DNA from: Nitrospira sp.
GTDB taxonomy: Bacteria; Nitrospirota; Nitrospiria; Nitrospirales; Nitrospiraceae
Assembly (NCBI GenBank): GCA_029194665.1
Contig: JARFXO010000001.1
Coordinates: 806,001 to 870,000, forward strand
DNA: 64,000 bases
Direction of reading: 5' to 3'
This document shows positions 18,241-28,083 of the stretch, in pieces. A model generated the notes under the pieces. That model was given only the letters and a program-made list of their open reading frames with translations. It did not search any database and was not told where the DNA came from. Position 1 is the first letter of the stretch. Each line of letters opens with the position of its first letter. The translations under genes and the position numbers were made by a program.

Positions 18241-19119
18241 TTATCGGAAGACGTCGAATAGCACACGGAATCCCATCTGAATCGTACAGTTCCAACCCGG
18301 AGCAAACTCAGCTCCCGTCAGGGCTTCAGTTTCCAGCGAACCGTTCCGTAGGCCGCGAAAGACCAGATCGATCTGAGTCATGGGACTCTTGTACCAGCGG
18401 AAACCGGTTTGAAACGCGGGAAACTTTTCTTCGTAAGAAAAGGGATCGCCGTTGAAAACCTCTCCCAAGATCCGCAATTCGCGTGTCAGCGGTGTGACCA
18501 CCTCAAAACCGGCAGCCCAATACAATTTGCTCTGGAAAGTCGTAGGACCTGCATCATATCGGTATTTCATGCCGAGGTTGAAATGAAGGGCTAGATTGTT
18601 GTCATAGGGGTCGGTCTCGGGATCCGGTGTAAACAAGAACCAGCTGAGGTGGGCCATGGCGTAGCCGTCCCACTGCTGGCGATTGCCGCTGAGGGGAAAT
18701 AGCGTGGCGGCGGCAACGGAGAGCGAGGGAACCAGGCCGAGAGAACTATGCAGGACATACTTCGGTTGAATGAGCATATCGAGTGGACGGGCTTGATGGT
18801 CCTGATAGGTGAAACCGAATCCGCCAGCAGTCAGTTCGAATCGGTCCGTGAGGGACATGCCTTGCAGTGAACGCGCCTCGAAGGCCGGTTTATCTCCATT
18901 CACCACTGTCACACCGCCGTACGATTCAGTCACAAGCTGTCCCTTGTAGGCGATCCGGGCATCGTCCGTGACGAAGGGGCGAACAGCGAGCGCAGTATCT
19001 GGACAGAAGGAACCAACGATGGGACCGAGAAAGAAGAACGCGCAACGTATGAAACGAGTTCCTGGTGGATTTGTCTGCATCACGGGTCTTTCAATCCCCC
19101 CACTTTGTGGGAGGCCCAT
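18241..19119 (-). CDS. Outer-membrane beta-barrel protein, MetA/transporter-like
   Basis: A 292-residue protein with an N-terminal signal sequence (IRCAFFFLGPIVGSF) and a mature part that starts RPFVTDDARIAYKGQLVTES. The rest shows alternating amphipathic strands (PKYVLHSSLGLVPSLSVAAA, NNLALHFNLGMKYRYDAG) and ends in aromatic-rich strand GFRVLFDVFR, typical of a barrel assembled by BAM. A GGGGAG lies four bases upstream of ATG 19119; the ATG at 19080 would give a more standard signal length. The transported molecule, if any, is unknown. Confidence 0.65.
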   Translation of the reverse strand: MGLPQSGGIERPVMQTNPPGTRFIRCAFFFLGPIVGSFCPDTALAVRPFVTDDARIAYKGQLVTESYGGVTVVNGDKPAFEARSLQGMSLTDRFELTAGGFGFTYQDHQARPLDMLIQPKYVLHSSLGLVPSLSVAAATLFPLSGNRQQWDGYAMAHLSWFLFTPDPETDPYDNNLALHFNLGMKYRYDAGPTTFQSKLYWAAGFEVVTPLTRELRILGEVFNGDPFSYEEKFPAFQTGFRWYKSPMTQIDLVFRGLRNGSLETEALTGAEFAPGWNCTIQMGFRVLFDVFR

Positions 19120-19380
19120 AACGCTCCCCGGCGTGAGACCAAGATCAACAACTTACTTTGTACACGACAGAATCAAAATGAGTTGTAAATTCTTCATTCC
19201 AATCCTTCCTTTGCGGTGCCACATTTGCGCCGGACATGGAGCGGCGAGCGCGGTCGAATCGATGGGACGCTGCCGCCGGACTAGGCAGTGACGGTTTGGG
19301 CATCAAGCAAGGTCGGTCATGCGGACGTTCTCGCACCTTGCTGAAGATCGCTGTCAGTACTTAGCGGAGGCCGGAGTGGA

Positions 19381-20073
19381 TCATTCTGTTCGAAGCCGAT
19401 ATCCGACTCCCAACTCTGTCATAAGATAACGTGGGTGCGCCGGATTGCGTTCCAGCTTATTTCTCAATTGGCGCATATAGACCCGTAGGTAGTGTCCTTC
19501 ATCCACATGGAGCGGCCCCCAGACTTCTTTCAACAGCTGGCGGTGGGTCAACACTTTGCCTGCATAGCGGATCAACGTGATGAGCAGCTTGTATTCTATC
19601 GGGGTGAGGTGAACTTCCTTCCCTGAGAGAAACACCTGCCGCCGCCCGAGATCGACCTTCAGATCGTCGAGCACAAACACCGATTCCCCGCCATCACCGG
19701 TTCGGGCTGCATGGCGAAGCGCGGTTCGCATCCGTGCGAGAAGTTCGTTCACTCCGAACGGCTTGGTGACGTAGTCGTCGGCACCGAGGTCGAGCGCCGC
19801 CACTTTCACCTGCTCCTGATCTCGAGCCGACAGCACAATAATGGGAATCTGCGTCCACTCCCGTACCTGACGGATTATCTCGCCTCCGTCGAGATCAGGA
19901 AGGCCAAGGTCCAGGAGAATGAGATCGGGATTCCTCGCTTTTGCCTCTGTAAGCCCACCCTGTCCTGTCGCGGCTTCGTGGAGGCGAAAGCCATGGGCGG
20001 GCAATGATGTCCTAAGAAACCTCCGGATCTCAGGTTCATCTTCGATGAGCAGTATCGTGGCTTCCTGTGACAT
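19381..20073 (-). CDS. kdpE: Response regulator KdpE
   Basis: A 230-residue OmpR/PhoB-type regulator. The receiver has the acidic pair EDE at the start, the phospho-acceptor D55 in LILLDLGLPD and the conserved Lys in VTKPFG. The C-terminal winged helix (VHLTPIEYKLLITLIRYAGK, YLRVYMRQLRNKLE) matches KdpE. It is 27 bases downstream of kdpD on the same strand and should activate the kdp operon when K+ is limiting. Confidence 0.93.
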   Translation of the reverse strand: MSQEATILLIEDEPEIRRFLRTSLPAHGFRLHEAATGQGGLTEAKARNPDLILLDLGLPDLDGGEIIRQVREWTQIPIIVLSARDQEQVKVAALDLGADDYVTKPFGVNELLARMRTALRHAARTGDGGESVFVLDDLKVDLGRRQVFLSGKEVHLTPIEYKLLITLIRYAGKVLTHRQLLKEVWGPLHVDEGHYLRVYMRQLRNKLERNPAHPRYLMTELGVGYRLRTE

Positions 20074-20100
20074 AGGGCCTGCCGGCTCGCTTGAACAGAA

Positions 20101-22797
20101 TTACGCCTCCCGCGCCTGCTCGCTTTTTAAAGGCGGCTGCTGATCAGGCAACGGGATCGAGAAGCGAAAGAGAGCCCCGCCTCGGGAGCGATTCTCAGCC
20201 CAGATACGGCCGCCATGCGCTTCCACAATACCACGACAAATCGTCAACCCTAGGCCGACCCCTCTCTCTCTCGCATGTTGTGTGCGATAGAATTTTTCAA
20301 AGATGCGGGATTCCTCCCCAACGGGAATGCCTGGCCCTTGATCCGCGACTGCGACGATGACTTCGCGATCGCTTGCCGATGCGGAGAGATCAATCGAACT
20401 TCCGGGGGGTGCATACTTCACGGCATTCTCCACAAGATTGATCACCACTTGTTCCAGGAGAACCCCGTCGACCAGGACCAGCGGCAGGTCGGCCGGAACA
20501 GCCGTATGGACGGCATGATCGCGCAGCCATCTCTCCAGGCTAGCTAGGGCCGCACCGATAATCTCGTCTAAAGGATGCCATTGTTTGTTCAGTTGCACGG
20601 CGCCGGCTTCAAGCCGCATGATCTCAAGTAGGCTCTTCAGCAACCGATCAAGACGATCAGCCTCTCGATGGATGGATTGAGCGAGCTCGCCCCGTGCCAT
20701 GGGGTCGAGTTCCCCTCCTCCCACCGCCAAACTACTGGCGGCGCCGGTGATGATAGCGAGCGGGGTTCGTAAGTCGTGGGACACCGAGCTGAGGATGGCG
20801 TTGCGTGTACGTTCCGTTTCCGCGCGTACGTGCGCCTGTTCCGCTTCGTCGGATAAACAAGTCCTTTCGATTGCCAAGGCCACCTGGTTCACCAGGGATT
20901 CCAGCAGATGCAGCTGCTCTGGGTCTAGGAGGAGAGTGCTGTCTTTTGGCCGCAACGCCACGACACCAATGGCGCCGGCTGAAGCCACCAACGGCAAGTA
21001 CAGCGCGCTGGTACCCGAAAGCGTATCCGTCCCGAGTCCGGCTCGTTCGCTGTGGTCGTAGACCCATTGAGCCACACCCGACTCTTTCGGATCCAAATCA
21101 AAGACCAGGAGTTCCCCGCGCTGCAGGTGCACCTTTTTATCGGCATCCGCGAGGAAGACGGCAACCTGCGCGTCAAACGCGTCCCTGAGATGCTTGGCCG
21201 CAAGCTGGGCCAGCATGCCGGTTCCCCGATTGATGGCGAGGTCTCGGCTCATGGTGTAGAGCACTCCCGTGCGTTTTTCTCGATAACGGGCGAGCTCCGC
21301 TTGCTGCTGGAGACGTGCGGTAAGATTGCTGATGACCAGAGCCACAGCCAGCATCACGCCGGAGGTCAACAGATATTGCATATCGGAGAGGGCAAAAGAA
21401 AAATACGGCGGCTCGAAGAAGAAATCGAACGTCGCCACACTCAGCACTGAGGCCAGGACCGACGGACCACGTCCCCAGCTGATCGCGACGGCGACGACGG
21501 CGATCAGATATATCATGATCAAATTTGCCATCGCGAAATAGGGAAACATCAGCCAGTCGGCCGCCGTCGCGATCATGATCCCTGCGAAAGCATAGGCATA
21601 TCCTGAGACATCGCCGGCACTTCGGAGGGGACGGTGCGCAACGGGTTGTCCCTCGTCGGCCGTTCCCGTGATGACATAGATATCGATCTCTCCACTTTGA
21701 TTGACAAGATCCAAGACGACCGACCCGAACAGCCATTCCTTCCACCAGGCCCGCATCGGCTTGCCGACGATGAGCTTGGTGGCATTGCGACTGCGCGCGT
21801 AGGCCAGGATCTCCTGAGCGACGTCATCTCCGGTGAGAGTGACCGTCTCGGCCCCGAGTTGCTCAGCCAATCGAAGGGTATGGATGACACGGTCGCGCTC
21901 GGACTGTGACATGCGGAGATGTCGCGGGACCTGTACGTAGACGGCAATCCATTTGGCATGGAGTCCTGCCGCCATCTGGCGCGCAGCCCTGATCAGCCGG
22001 GGACCGCGGGGCTTCATGTTGACGCAGACCATGATGGTTTCCGCCGTTGGCCAGGTCCGCACCACCGCCTGGGCGCGCCGGTACACCTCCATCTGCTGAC
22101 CGACCCGCTCGGCCGTGCGGCGGAGGGCGAGTTCGCGGAGCGCGATCAGATTGCCCTTGGCGAAGAAATTGTGAATCGCATGCTGGATCTGTTCCGGGAC
22201 ATAGACCTTCCCTTCTTTGAGCCGTTGGAGGAGGTCGTCAGGGGAAAGATCGATCAACTCCACGTCGTCCGCCCGTTCGAGCACGGAATCCGGTACAGTT
22301 TCCCGTACGCGGACGTTCGTGATCTTGGCGACCACGTCGTTGAGACTTTCCAGGTGCTGCACGTTGAGCGTCGTGTAGACGTGAATGCCTGCGCGCAGCA
22401 GTTCCTGCACGTCCTGCCACCGTTTGGCATGACGAGTACCCGGGGCGTTGCTGTGCGCAAGTTCATCGATGAGAATGACGTCGGGTCGGCGCGCCAGCGC
22501 CGCGTCGAGATCGAACTCCAACAGCGTCGTGCCTCGGTACGCAACACGTTGGCGGGGGAGGATCTCAAGTCCCTCGACCAGCGCGTCGGTCTCGGTCCGT
22601 CCGTGGGTCTCGACGACGCCGATGACGACATCAAGCCCATCGCGTCGCTGCTCGTGCGCCGCTTGCAGCATGGCATAGGTCTTCCCTACGCCGGGATTGG
22701 CGCCGAAAAAGACCTTGAGTTTTCCTTCCTCCAGACGGGCTTCTTCGGCCTGTACACGCTTCAAGAGCGCATCGGGATCTGGTCGTTGTGGGTTCAT
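20101..22797 (-). CDS. kdpD: Sensor histidine kinase KdpD
   Basis: An 898-residue sensor. The N-terminal KdpD domain has Walker A GANPGVGKT (residues 32-40), then a UspA-like domain, four clustered membrane helices around residues 405-500, a GAF-like region, and a HisKA/HATPase_c kinase with phospho-acceptor H674 in SVSHDLRTPLAI. ATP-binding boxes (NLVENAVKYA, DQGPGIP, GVGLGLTICRGI) are intact. Starting at ATG 22797 gives the family's usual opening (PDALLKRVQAEEAR); an upstream extension of ~34 residues is not conserved in character. It phosphorylates KdpE. Confidence 0.93.
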   Translation of the reverse strand: MNPQRPDPDALLKRVQAEEARLEEGKLKVFFGANPGVGKTYAMLQAAHEQRRDGLDVVIGVVETHGRTETDALVEGLEILPRQRVAYRGTTLLEFDLDAALARRPDVILIDELAHSNAPGTRHAKRWQDVQELLRAGIHVYTTLNVQHLESLNDVVAKITNVRVRETVPDSVLERADDVELIDLSPDDLLQRLKEGKVYVPEQIQHAIHNFFAKGNLIALRELALRRTAERVGQQMEVYRRAQAVVRTWPTAETIMVCVNMKPRGPRLIRAARQMAAGLHAKWIAVYVQVPRHLRMSQSERDRVIHTLRLAEQLGAETVTLTGDDVAQEILAYARSRNATKLIVGKPMRAWWKEWLFGSVVLDLVNQSGEIDIYVITGTADEGQPVAHRPLRSAGDVSGYAYAFAGIMIATAADWLMFPYFAMANLIMIYLIAVVAVAISWGRGPSVLASVLSVATFDFFFEPPYFSFALSDMQYLLTSGVMLAVALVISNLTARLQQQAELARYREKRTGVLYTMSRDLAINRGTGMLAQLAAKHLRDAFDAQVAVFLADADKKVHLQRGELLVFDLDPKESGVAQWVYDHSERAGLGTDTLSGTSALYLPLVASAGAIGVVALRPKDSTLLLDPEQLHLLESLVNQVALAIERTCLSDEAEQAHVRAETERTRNAILSSVSHDLRTPLAIITGAASSLAVGGGELDPMARGELAQSIHREADRLDRLLKSLLEIMRLEAGAVQLNKQWHPLDEIIGAALASLERWLRDHAVHTAVPADLPLVLVDGVLLEQVVINLVENAVKYAPPGSSIDLSASASDREVIVAVADQGPGIPVGEESRIFEKFYRTQHARERGVGLGLTICRGIVEAHGGRIWAENRSRGGALFRFSIPLPDQQPPLKSEQAREA

Positions 22798-22906
22798 CGA
22801 ACGACTCACTTCAGGTCCGTTGATGGGGCTCGAACAACTTCCCCGGTTGAGGGTGGCAACAACGTCACACAATCCGCCGACCGGACCGGCAGTCGCCACA
22901 TGATTT

Positions 22907-22957
22907 TTACATCATCTTGATAACCTGACGCCGTCTTCTTACCACATCTTGATGTAA
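22907..22957. promoter_or_regulatory. Direct and inverted repeats in the gap upstream of kdpD
   Basis: CATCTTGAT occurs twice, at 22913-22921 and 22945-22953, 32 bp apart (about three helical turns). The outer ends also form an inverted pair, TTACATCA near 22907 and TGATGTAA near 22950. The site sits between the divergent kdpD and the 66-residue gene, so it could be an operator for either. The regulator is unknown; KdpE is one candidate. Confidence 0.45.
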
Positions 22958-22998
22958 TGAGGCCTATGCTGTTCCGAGTAGAACAGAGAGGAGTCGCT

Positions 22999-23199
22999 AT
23001 GGAACACACGGATCTCGGAACGCTAATTGTGGCAGGCCTGTGTGGCATCGGACTGATCCAGCTCATCATGTGGATTGTCGTGATGATTCGACACCCCGGA
23101 TTGGATGGCCTGCGACTCGACCTGGTTAAGGCCTCTTCCACTAGGCCTGGTGGAGACGCCAGTTCCCACGGAAGCCATCCGGCCCCTGTACAGCAATAG
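22999..23199 (+). CDS. Small single-pass membrane protein, hypothetical
   Basis: A 66-residue protein starting MEHTDLGTLIVAGLCGIG, with GAGAGGAG upstream that picks this ATG over one 14 codons earlier. One membrane helix spans about residues 8-30 (LIVAGLCGIGLIQLIMWIVV), followed by a polar tail. It is the only plus-strand gene inside the kdp region, between kdpA2 and kdpD. No family recognised; a link to potassium sensing is only positional. Confidence 0.6.
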   Translation: MEHTDLGTLIVAGLCGIGLIQLIMWIVVMIRHPGLDGLRLDLVKASSTRPGGDASSHGSHPAPVQQ

Positions 23200-23363
23200 G
23201 CGATCGACACCCTGCTCCTCGGAAACTTCTCTAGCAGATACCTATCCACCGCCCTTCCAGGCGTGGCACGCTCAGAGTTCAAGCTGCGCTTGTCCGGTGT
23301 CCTGCTGAACCCGATACGGGACCTGTATTCACGAACCTCATCTTCATACACCTTGCGCAGGGG

Positions 23364-25142
23364 TTAATCAGTCATCAACAGGTGCTCCGCAATCGGTCCC
23401 AGGGCAAGGGCGGGAAAGAACGACATGGCGCTGACCACGACCGTCACGATCATCAGCCAAACGACGAAGAGCGGCGTATGGGTCGGCAATGCCCCTTCGC
23501 TGACGTGGACGACCTTCTTAGCGGCAAAGGAACCGGCAAGGGCCAAGATCGGAATGGTGGTCCAAAAGCGTCCGAGTAGCATAACCACCGCGCCGCTCAC
23601 GTTGAATAAGAAGCTATTGGCGTTCAAGCCTGCAAAGGCACTTCCGTTGTTGTTCGCCATCGACGTAACGGCGTAGAGAACCTCGGTGAACCCATGGGGT
23701 CCAGGATTGGCCATCGCGCCCCTCCCGACCTCAGTCATGATGACAAGAGCTGTCGCGACCAGGGTTGCAATCGGCATAACCAAGACGGCAACCGAAGCGA
23801 TCTTGATCTCATAGGGTTCCAATTTCTTGCCTAAATATTCCGGCGTGCGACCGACCATCAGGCCTGAAATGAACATCGCGATGATGACCAAAACAATCAT
23901 CCCGCTGAATCCCGAGCCGATCCCGCCCAGGATCACCTCTCCAGATTGCATCATGACAAGCGGCACAAGTCCCCCGAGCGGGGAGAGGGAATCCTGCATG
24001 CCGTTTGGCGCTCCCGTGGAAGTGGCAGTCGTGGCGGATGCTGCCAAGGCCGTCTGGGCAATCCCAAACCGGACTTCCTTGCCTTCCATATTCCCACCGG
24101 GCTGATGGTCCGTGATGGACAGATCCAGGCCAAGGTCGAGGATTCGCGGGTTGCGGGCCGATTCCGCCCAGTAGGTAATGGCTGTGCCCACGGAGAGGAC
24201 GAGGAGCATGACCGACAGAATCGCCCATCCCTGGTATGTGTCACCCACCATCTTCCCGTAGGTATAGGCCAAGCCTGCCGCCACGACGGTCTGCAGGAGC
24301 AGCAGGAGAAGATCACTGAGCGGGGTGGGACTTTCAAAGGGATGAGCCGAATTCGCGCTGAAGAATCCTCCGCCCGACGTTCCAAGATCCCGCGCAATCA
24401 CCTGCGTTGCGGCTGGGCCGAGCGAGAGCACCTGCTCAGTCCCCGCACTGCGTGTACTCGAATTCGGTTGGTCGCCGGAAATCAGGGCCCGGCCAGAATT
24501 CACCGATTGCAACCAGGGAACCGTCACGGAATCTTCGAGCGACTGCACAGCCCCTTGAGAAATAAGTATCAGCGACGACACGATCGCCAGCGGCAGCAAG
24601 ATGTAGAGAATCGTGCGGACCAGGTCCACCCAAAAATTTCCTACGGTTTTCGTACCTCGTCGGACGAGTCCGCGAATCAGCGCCATCAGGGCGCCCATCG
24701 CGGCCGCGGACGACATGAAGTTTTGTGCGGTCAATCCAGCCATCTGGCTCAAATGGCTCATCGTCGATTCGCCGGCATAGGCCTGCCAATTCGTATTGCT
24801 GACGTAACTGGCCGCCGTATTGAAGGCCAAGTCAGGCGCGAGCGAACCAACGTGATTCGGATTCAGCGGCAAATCCTGTTGGCAGCGCAAGAGCACATAG
24901 AGGACTGCCATGCCGAACGCGCTGAACAGAAGGAGAGACTGGGCATAGCGCTTCCATGCCATTTCTTCTTCGCTGCGCACGCCGCATAGATGATAGATGC
25001 CCCGTTCAAGCGGTCCTAACAGGGTAGAAAGCGCCGACTGGTGTCCTTCATACACCCGGGCCATATACAGGCCCAACGGCTTGGTGACGAGGAGAAGGAC
25101 CCCGAAAAACAGCGCGACTTGGAGAAGCCCATGCAAGGTCAT
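23364..25142 (-). CDS. kdpA: Second, diverged potassium-transporting ATPase subunit KdpA
   Basis: A 592-residue KdpA (MTLHGLLQVALFFGVLLLVT...) of full length, with ten or so membrane helices and all four pore loops. I start at ATG 25142 since it aligns with the other KdpA; a GTG four codons earlier is possible. The pore loops differ from those of the first copy: SNTNWQAYAGE instead of TNTNWQAYGGE, GTSGGGFF instead of GTNGGGFF, and MQDSLSPLGG instead of MHDSFTPLGG. KdpA is the K+-channel-like subunit of KdpFABC, so these changes touch the selectivity filter. It follows the 42-residue membrane ORF by 18 bases, downstream of kdpC. Confidence 0.9.
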   Translation of the reverse strand: MTLHGLLQVALFFGVLLLVTKPLGLYMARVYEGHQSALSTLLGPLERGIYHLCGVRSEEEMAWKRYAQSLLLFSAFGMAVLYVLLRCQQDLPLNPNHVGSLAPDLAFNTAASYVSNTNWQAYAGESTMSHLSQMAGLTAQNFMSSAAAMGALMALIRGLVRRGTKTVGNFWVDLVRTILYILLPLAIVSSLILISQGAVQSLEDSVTVPWLQSVNSGRALISGDQPNSSTRSAGTEQVLSLGPAATQVIARDLGTSGGGFFSANSAHPFESPTPLSDLLLLLLQTVVAAGLAYTYGKMVGDTYQGWAILSVMLLVLSVGTAITYWAESARNPRILDLGLDLSITDHQPGGNMEGKEVRFGIAQTALAASATTATSTGAPNGMQDSLSPLGGLVPLVMMQSGEVILGGIGSGFSGMIVLVIIAMFISGLMVGRTPEYLGKKLEPYEIKIASVAVLVMPIATLVATALVIMTEVGRGAMANPGPHGFTEVLYAVTSMANNNGSAFAGLNANSFLFNVSGAVVMLLGRFWTTIPILALAGSFAAKKVVHVSEGALPTHTPLFVVWLMIVTVVVSAMSFFPALALGPIAEHLLMTD

Positions 25143-25160
25143 ATCAGACTGCACCAGATT

Positions 25161-25289
25161 CTACGACCTATCGACCGAGGTGTGAGGAGGACGGCGCACC
25201 TTGCCGCCTGGAGGCAGCCATTTCCACAATAGCCAGATCAAGAACGCTATCGTCCAGAGGGCAACTAAAAACAAGATGAGCAGTAACAC
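25161..25289 (-). CDS. 42-residue single-pass membrane protein, KdpF-like position
   Basis: Read from a GTG at 25289 with GGAGAAGG about 6 bases upstream. The product opens LLLILFLVALWTIAFLIWL (after the initiator), a single membrane helix, followed by a basic tail (WKWLPPGGKVRRPPH). It lies 22 bases after kdpC and 18 bases before kdpA2. Standard KdpF is ~29 residues and precedes kdpA, so this may be a second, longer KdpF-like stabiliser for the second KdpA. No clear sequence match to KdpF beyond being a short hydrophobic helix. Confidence 0.6.
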   Translation of the reverse strand: MLLLILFLVALWTIAFLIWLLWKWLPPGGKVRRPPHTSVDRS

Positions 25290-25311
25290 AGAGCACCTTC
25301 TCCTGTGCGTT

Positions 25312-25902
25312 TCAACGAGAAACCGGCTTAGTGGTTAACGCATCGAGCGCAAGATTCAGCATCAGCACGTTGACCCGCGACTCTCCCAGCAGGCCGAACT
25401 GGCGCCCTTCCGTATGTGTGCTCACCAGCGCCAGCACGCTGTTCTCATCCAGGCCACGAACCCGCGCCACACGTTTCGCCTGGTATAAGGCGGCCGCCGG
25501 ACTAATGTGGGGATCCAGTCCGCTTCCGGAGGCCGTGACCAAGTCCACAGGGATAGGCAAGTCGTTGCCAGGATCGGCTGCTCGTAAGGTGGTCACCCTC
25601 GTCTTGACCGCGTCGATCAGTACCGGGTTGCTCGGTCCAAGGTTCGACCCGCCCGACGCAGCGGCGTTGTAGGGAAACGGCGCAGTCGCAGACGGACGGC
25701 CCCAGAAGTACCCCGGTTTGTCAAAATGCTGCCCGATTAACTTGGACCCGATCACCTTGCCTTCACGCACTATTAGACTGCCGTTCGCCTGGTCTGGGAA
25801 AAACACTTGCGCGATCCCTGTGACCGTCAATGGATAGATTAGGCCGGTCAAAACGGTCAGCAGCAGCACCATGGTCAGGGCGGGTCTTATTTGTTCTTTC
25901 AT
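25312..25902 (-). CDS. kdpC: Potassium-transporting ATPase subunit KdpC
   Basis: A 196-residue subunit with one N-terminal membrane helix ([20 protein letters not shown]) and a periplasmic domain carrying the family blocks [37 protein letters not shown] and [17 protein letters not shown]. KdpC stabilises the KdpFABC complex and contributes to ATP binding affinity. It is 39 bases downstream of kdpB. Length is normal. Confidence 0.93.
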   Translation of the reverse strand: MKEQIRPALTMVLLLTVLTGLIYPLTVTGIAQVFFPDQANGSLIVREGKVIGSKLIGQHFDKPGYFWGRPSATAPFPYNAAASGGSNLGPSNPVLIDAVKTRVTTLRAADPGNDLPIPVDLVTASGSGLDPHISPAAALYQAKRVARVRGLDENSVLALVSTHTEGRQFGLLGESRVNVLMLNLALDALTTKPVSR

Positions 25903-25941
25903 CGTTCTCTCCTCTCTGCTCGCGACCGGCTCGTGATCTGG

Positions 25942-28065
25942 TTAGGCAAGATGCAATGCGGTTAGGATCATATCGATCAGCTTGATGCCGACGAACGGCA
26001 CGAGCATGCCGCCCAATCCATAGATCAACAGATGACGCTGCAACAATGAACCGGCGCCGATCGGCCGGTACTTGATTCCTCTTAACGCAAGCGGAATGAG
26101 CGCGATGATGATCAGCGCGTTGAAGATGACTGCTGACAGGACCGCGCTTTGGGGCGTGGCCAGCCCCATCACGTTCAATGCGTTGAGCGCCGGATAGGTC
26201 GTGGCAAAGGCCGCTGGAATGATCGCGAAGTATTTCGCCACGTCGTTCGCGATACTGAACGTGGTCAACGCGCCGCGAGTCATGAGCAATTGTTTGCCGA
26301 TTTCTACGATCTCGATCAGTTTCGTCGGGTTGGAATCCAGATCGACCAGATTGCCCGCTTCTTTGGCGGCCTGTGTTCCGGTATTCATCGCTACGGCCAC
26401 ATCAGCTTGAGCCAGCGCAGGCGCATCGTTCGTACCGTCCCCCGTCATGGCCACAAGACGGCCTTCGGCCTGCATCTCGCGAATCAATTTCAGTTTGGCC
26501 TCCGGGGTGGCCTGCGCCAGAAAATCGTCGACTCCCGCCTCCGCCGCCACGGCCGCGGCTGTTTGTGGGTTGTCGCCTGTGATCATGACGGTCTTAATAC
26601 CCATCCGGCGCAGTTCAATAAACCGTTCCTTGATTCCTCCCTTGACAACATCTTGCAGCGTGATCACTCCGAGCACCCTGGCCTTCTCCGCCACCACGAG
26701 CGGTGTCGCGCCTTGTTTGGCAATCATGTCAACGTTTCGCCGAACAAACTGAGAAAAGTGTCCTCCCTGCGATGTCACATAGGCTTCGACAGAATCCGCC
26801 GATCCCTTACGAATCTCCCGTCCGTCAAGATTCACCCCGCTCATCTTTGTCTGGGCCGTAAAGGGAATAAACGTAGCACCGATCTCACGGATGTCCCGCG
26901 CGCGTAACCCATACTTTTCTTTAGCCAGGACGACGATGCTGCGGCCTTCCGGTGTTTCGTCAGCCAACGACGAGATCTGGGCTGCATCGGCCAGCGCCTG
27001 GGCCTCTATTCCTTCTGCGGGAGTGAAGGCGGTCGCCTGACGGTTGCCCAACGTAATGGTGCCGGTCTTATCAAGCAGCAGGACGTCCACGTCGCCTGCC
27101 GCTTCAACGGCTTTTCCCGACGTCGCAATGACGTTGGCTTGCACCATGCGATCCATCCCGGCAATGCCGATGGCCGAGAGGAGAGCCCCGATGGTAGTCG
27201 GAATCAGACAGACCAGGAGCGCGACCAAGACGGTGACGGTGACCGGTGTCCCTTGCCCCATGGCCTGCACACTGTAGAGAGAGAACGGCAAGAGCGTGAC
27301 AGTCGCCAATAAGAATATGATCGTCAACGCCGCCAGCAAGATCGTCAGGGCGATTTCATTCGGAGTCTTCTGGCGTCTGGCTCCTTCCACCATGGCGATC
27401 ATCCGGTCCAGAAAACTTTCCCCCGGGCTCGCCGTAACACGAACGATGAGCCAGTCCGACAGCACCTTTGTTCCGCCGGTGACAGCACTGCGATCGCCGC
27501 CGCTTTCTCGAATGACCGGCGCGCTCTCGCCAGTGATGGCGCTCTCGTTCACCGAGGCCACCCCCTCCACAATCTCGCCGTCGGCCGGGATGAAATCTCC
27601 TGCCTCCACCAGGAATATATCTCCTGGCTTCAGTTGATTCGCCGACACCACGCTGAAGGTATCGCCTCGCTCAAACTGTCGGTTCCACACGACATCATGC
27701 TCGCTCCCAGGATCGGCTGTACCCAGTTTCTTGGCCGTGAGTTCCCGACGCGCCCTCTTGAGCGAGTCGGCCTGTGCCTTGCCCCGACCTTCCGCCATCG
27801 CCTCCGCAAAGTTTGCAAACAGCACCGTGAACCAAAGCCAGATCGTGATGGAGAGAATGAACTGGGTAGGGGCCTCACCGGCGCCCGCCAGCGCCTGCAA
27901 CAATAGGATGGTGGAGACGACACAACCGACCCACACCACAAGCATCACCGGATTCTTGACTTGGTGGCGCGGGTTCAACTTACGAAAGGAATCGACCACT
28001 GCCTGGCGCACGATCGTCGGCTCGAATAAGGACCGGCTCTTTTCCTCTTGTGTCTGCTTCGTCAT
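25942..28065 (-). CDS. kdpB: Potassium-transporting ATPase ATP-binding subunit KdpB
   Basis: A 707-residue P-type ATPase. Starting at ATG 28065 ([16 protein letters not shown]) with CGAGGA upstream. Catalytic motifs are intact: actuator TGES, phosphorylation site DKTGTIT, N-domain KGSAD, and hinge TGDNPQTA and [11 protein letters not shown]. It hydrolyses ATP to drive K+ that enters through KdpA across the inner membrane. The gene begins 18 bases after kdpA1. Only one kdpB serves both kdpA copies. Confidence 0.95.
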   Translation of the reverse strand: MTKQTQEEKSRSLFEPTIVRQAVVDSFRKLNPRHQVKNPVMLVVWVGCVVSTILLLQALAGAGEAPTQFILSITIWLWFTVLFANFAEAMAEGRGKAQADSLKRARRELTAKKLGTADPGSEHDVVWNRQFERGDTFSVVSANQLKPGDIFLVEAGDFIPADGEIVEGVASVNESAITGESAPVIRESGGDRSAVTGGTKVLSDWLIVRVTASPGESFLDRMIAMVEGARRQKTPNEIALTILLAALTIIFLLATVTLLPFSLYSVQAMGQGTPVTVTVLVALLVCLIPTTIGALLSAIGIAGMDRMVQANVIATSGKAVEAAGDVDVLLLDKTGTITLGNRQATAFTPAEGIEAQALADAAQISSLADETPEGRSIVVLAKEKYGLRARDIREIGATFIPFTAQTKMSGVNLDGREIRKGSADSVEAYVTSQGGHFSQFVRRNVDMIAKQGATPLVVAEKARVLGVITLQDVVKGGIKERFIELRRMGIKTVMITGDNPQTAAAVAAEAGVDDFLAQATPEAKLKLIREMQAEGRLVAMTGDGTNDAPALAQADVAVAMNTGTQAAKEAGNLVDLDSNPTKLIEIVEIGKQLLMTRGALTTFSIANDVAKYFAIIPAAFATTYPALNALNVMGLATPQSAVLSAVIFNALIIIALIPLALRGIKYRPIGAGSLLQRHLLIYGLGGMLVPFVGIKLIDMILTALHLA

Positions 28066-28083
28066 GATGTTCCTCGGCAACAA

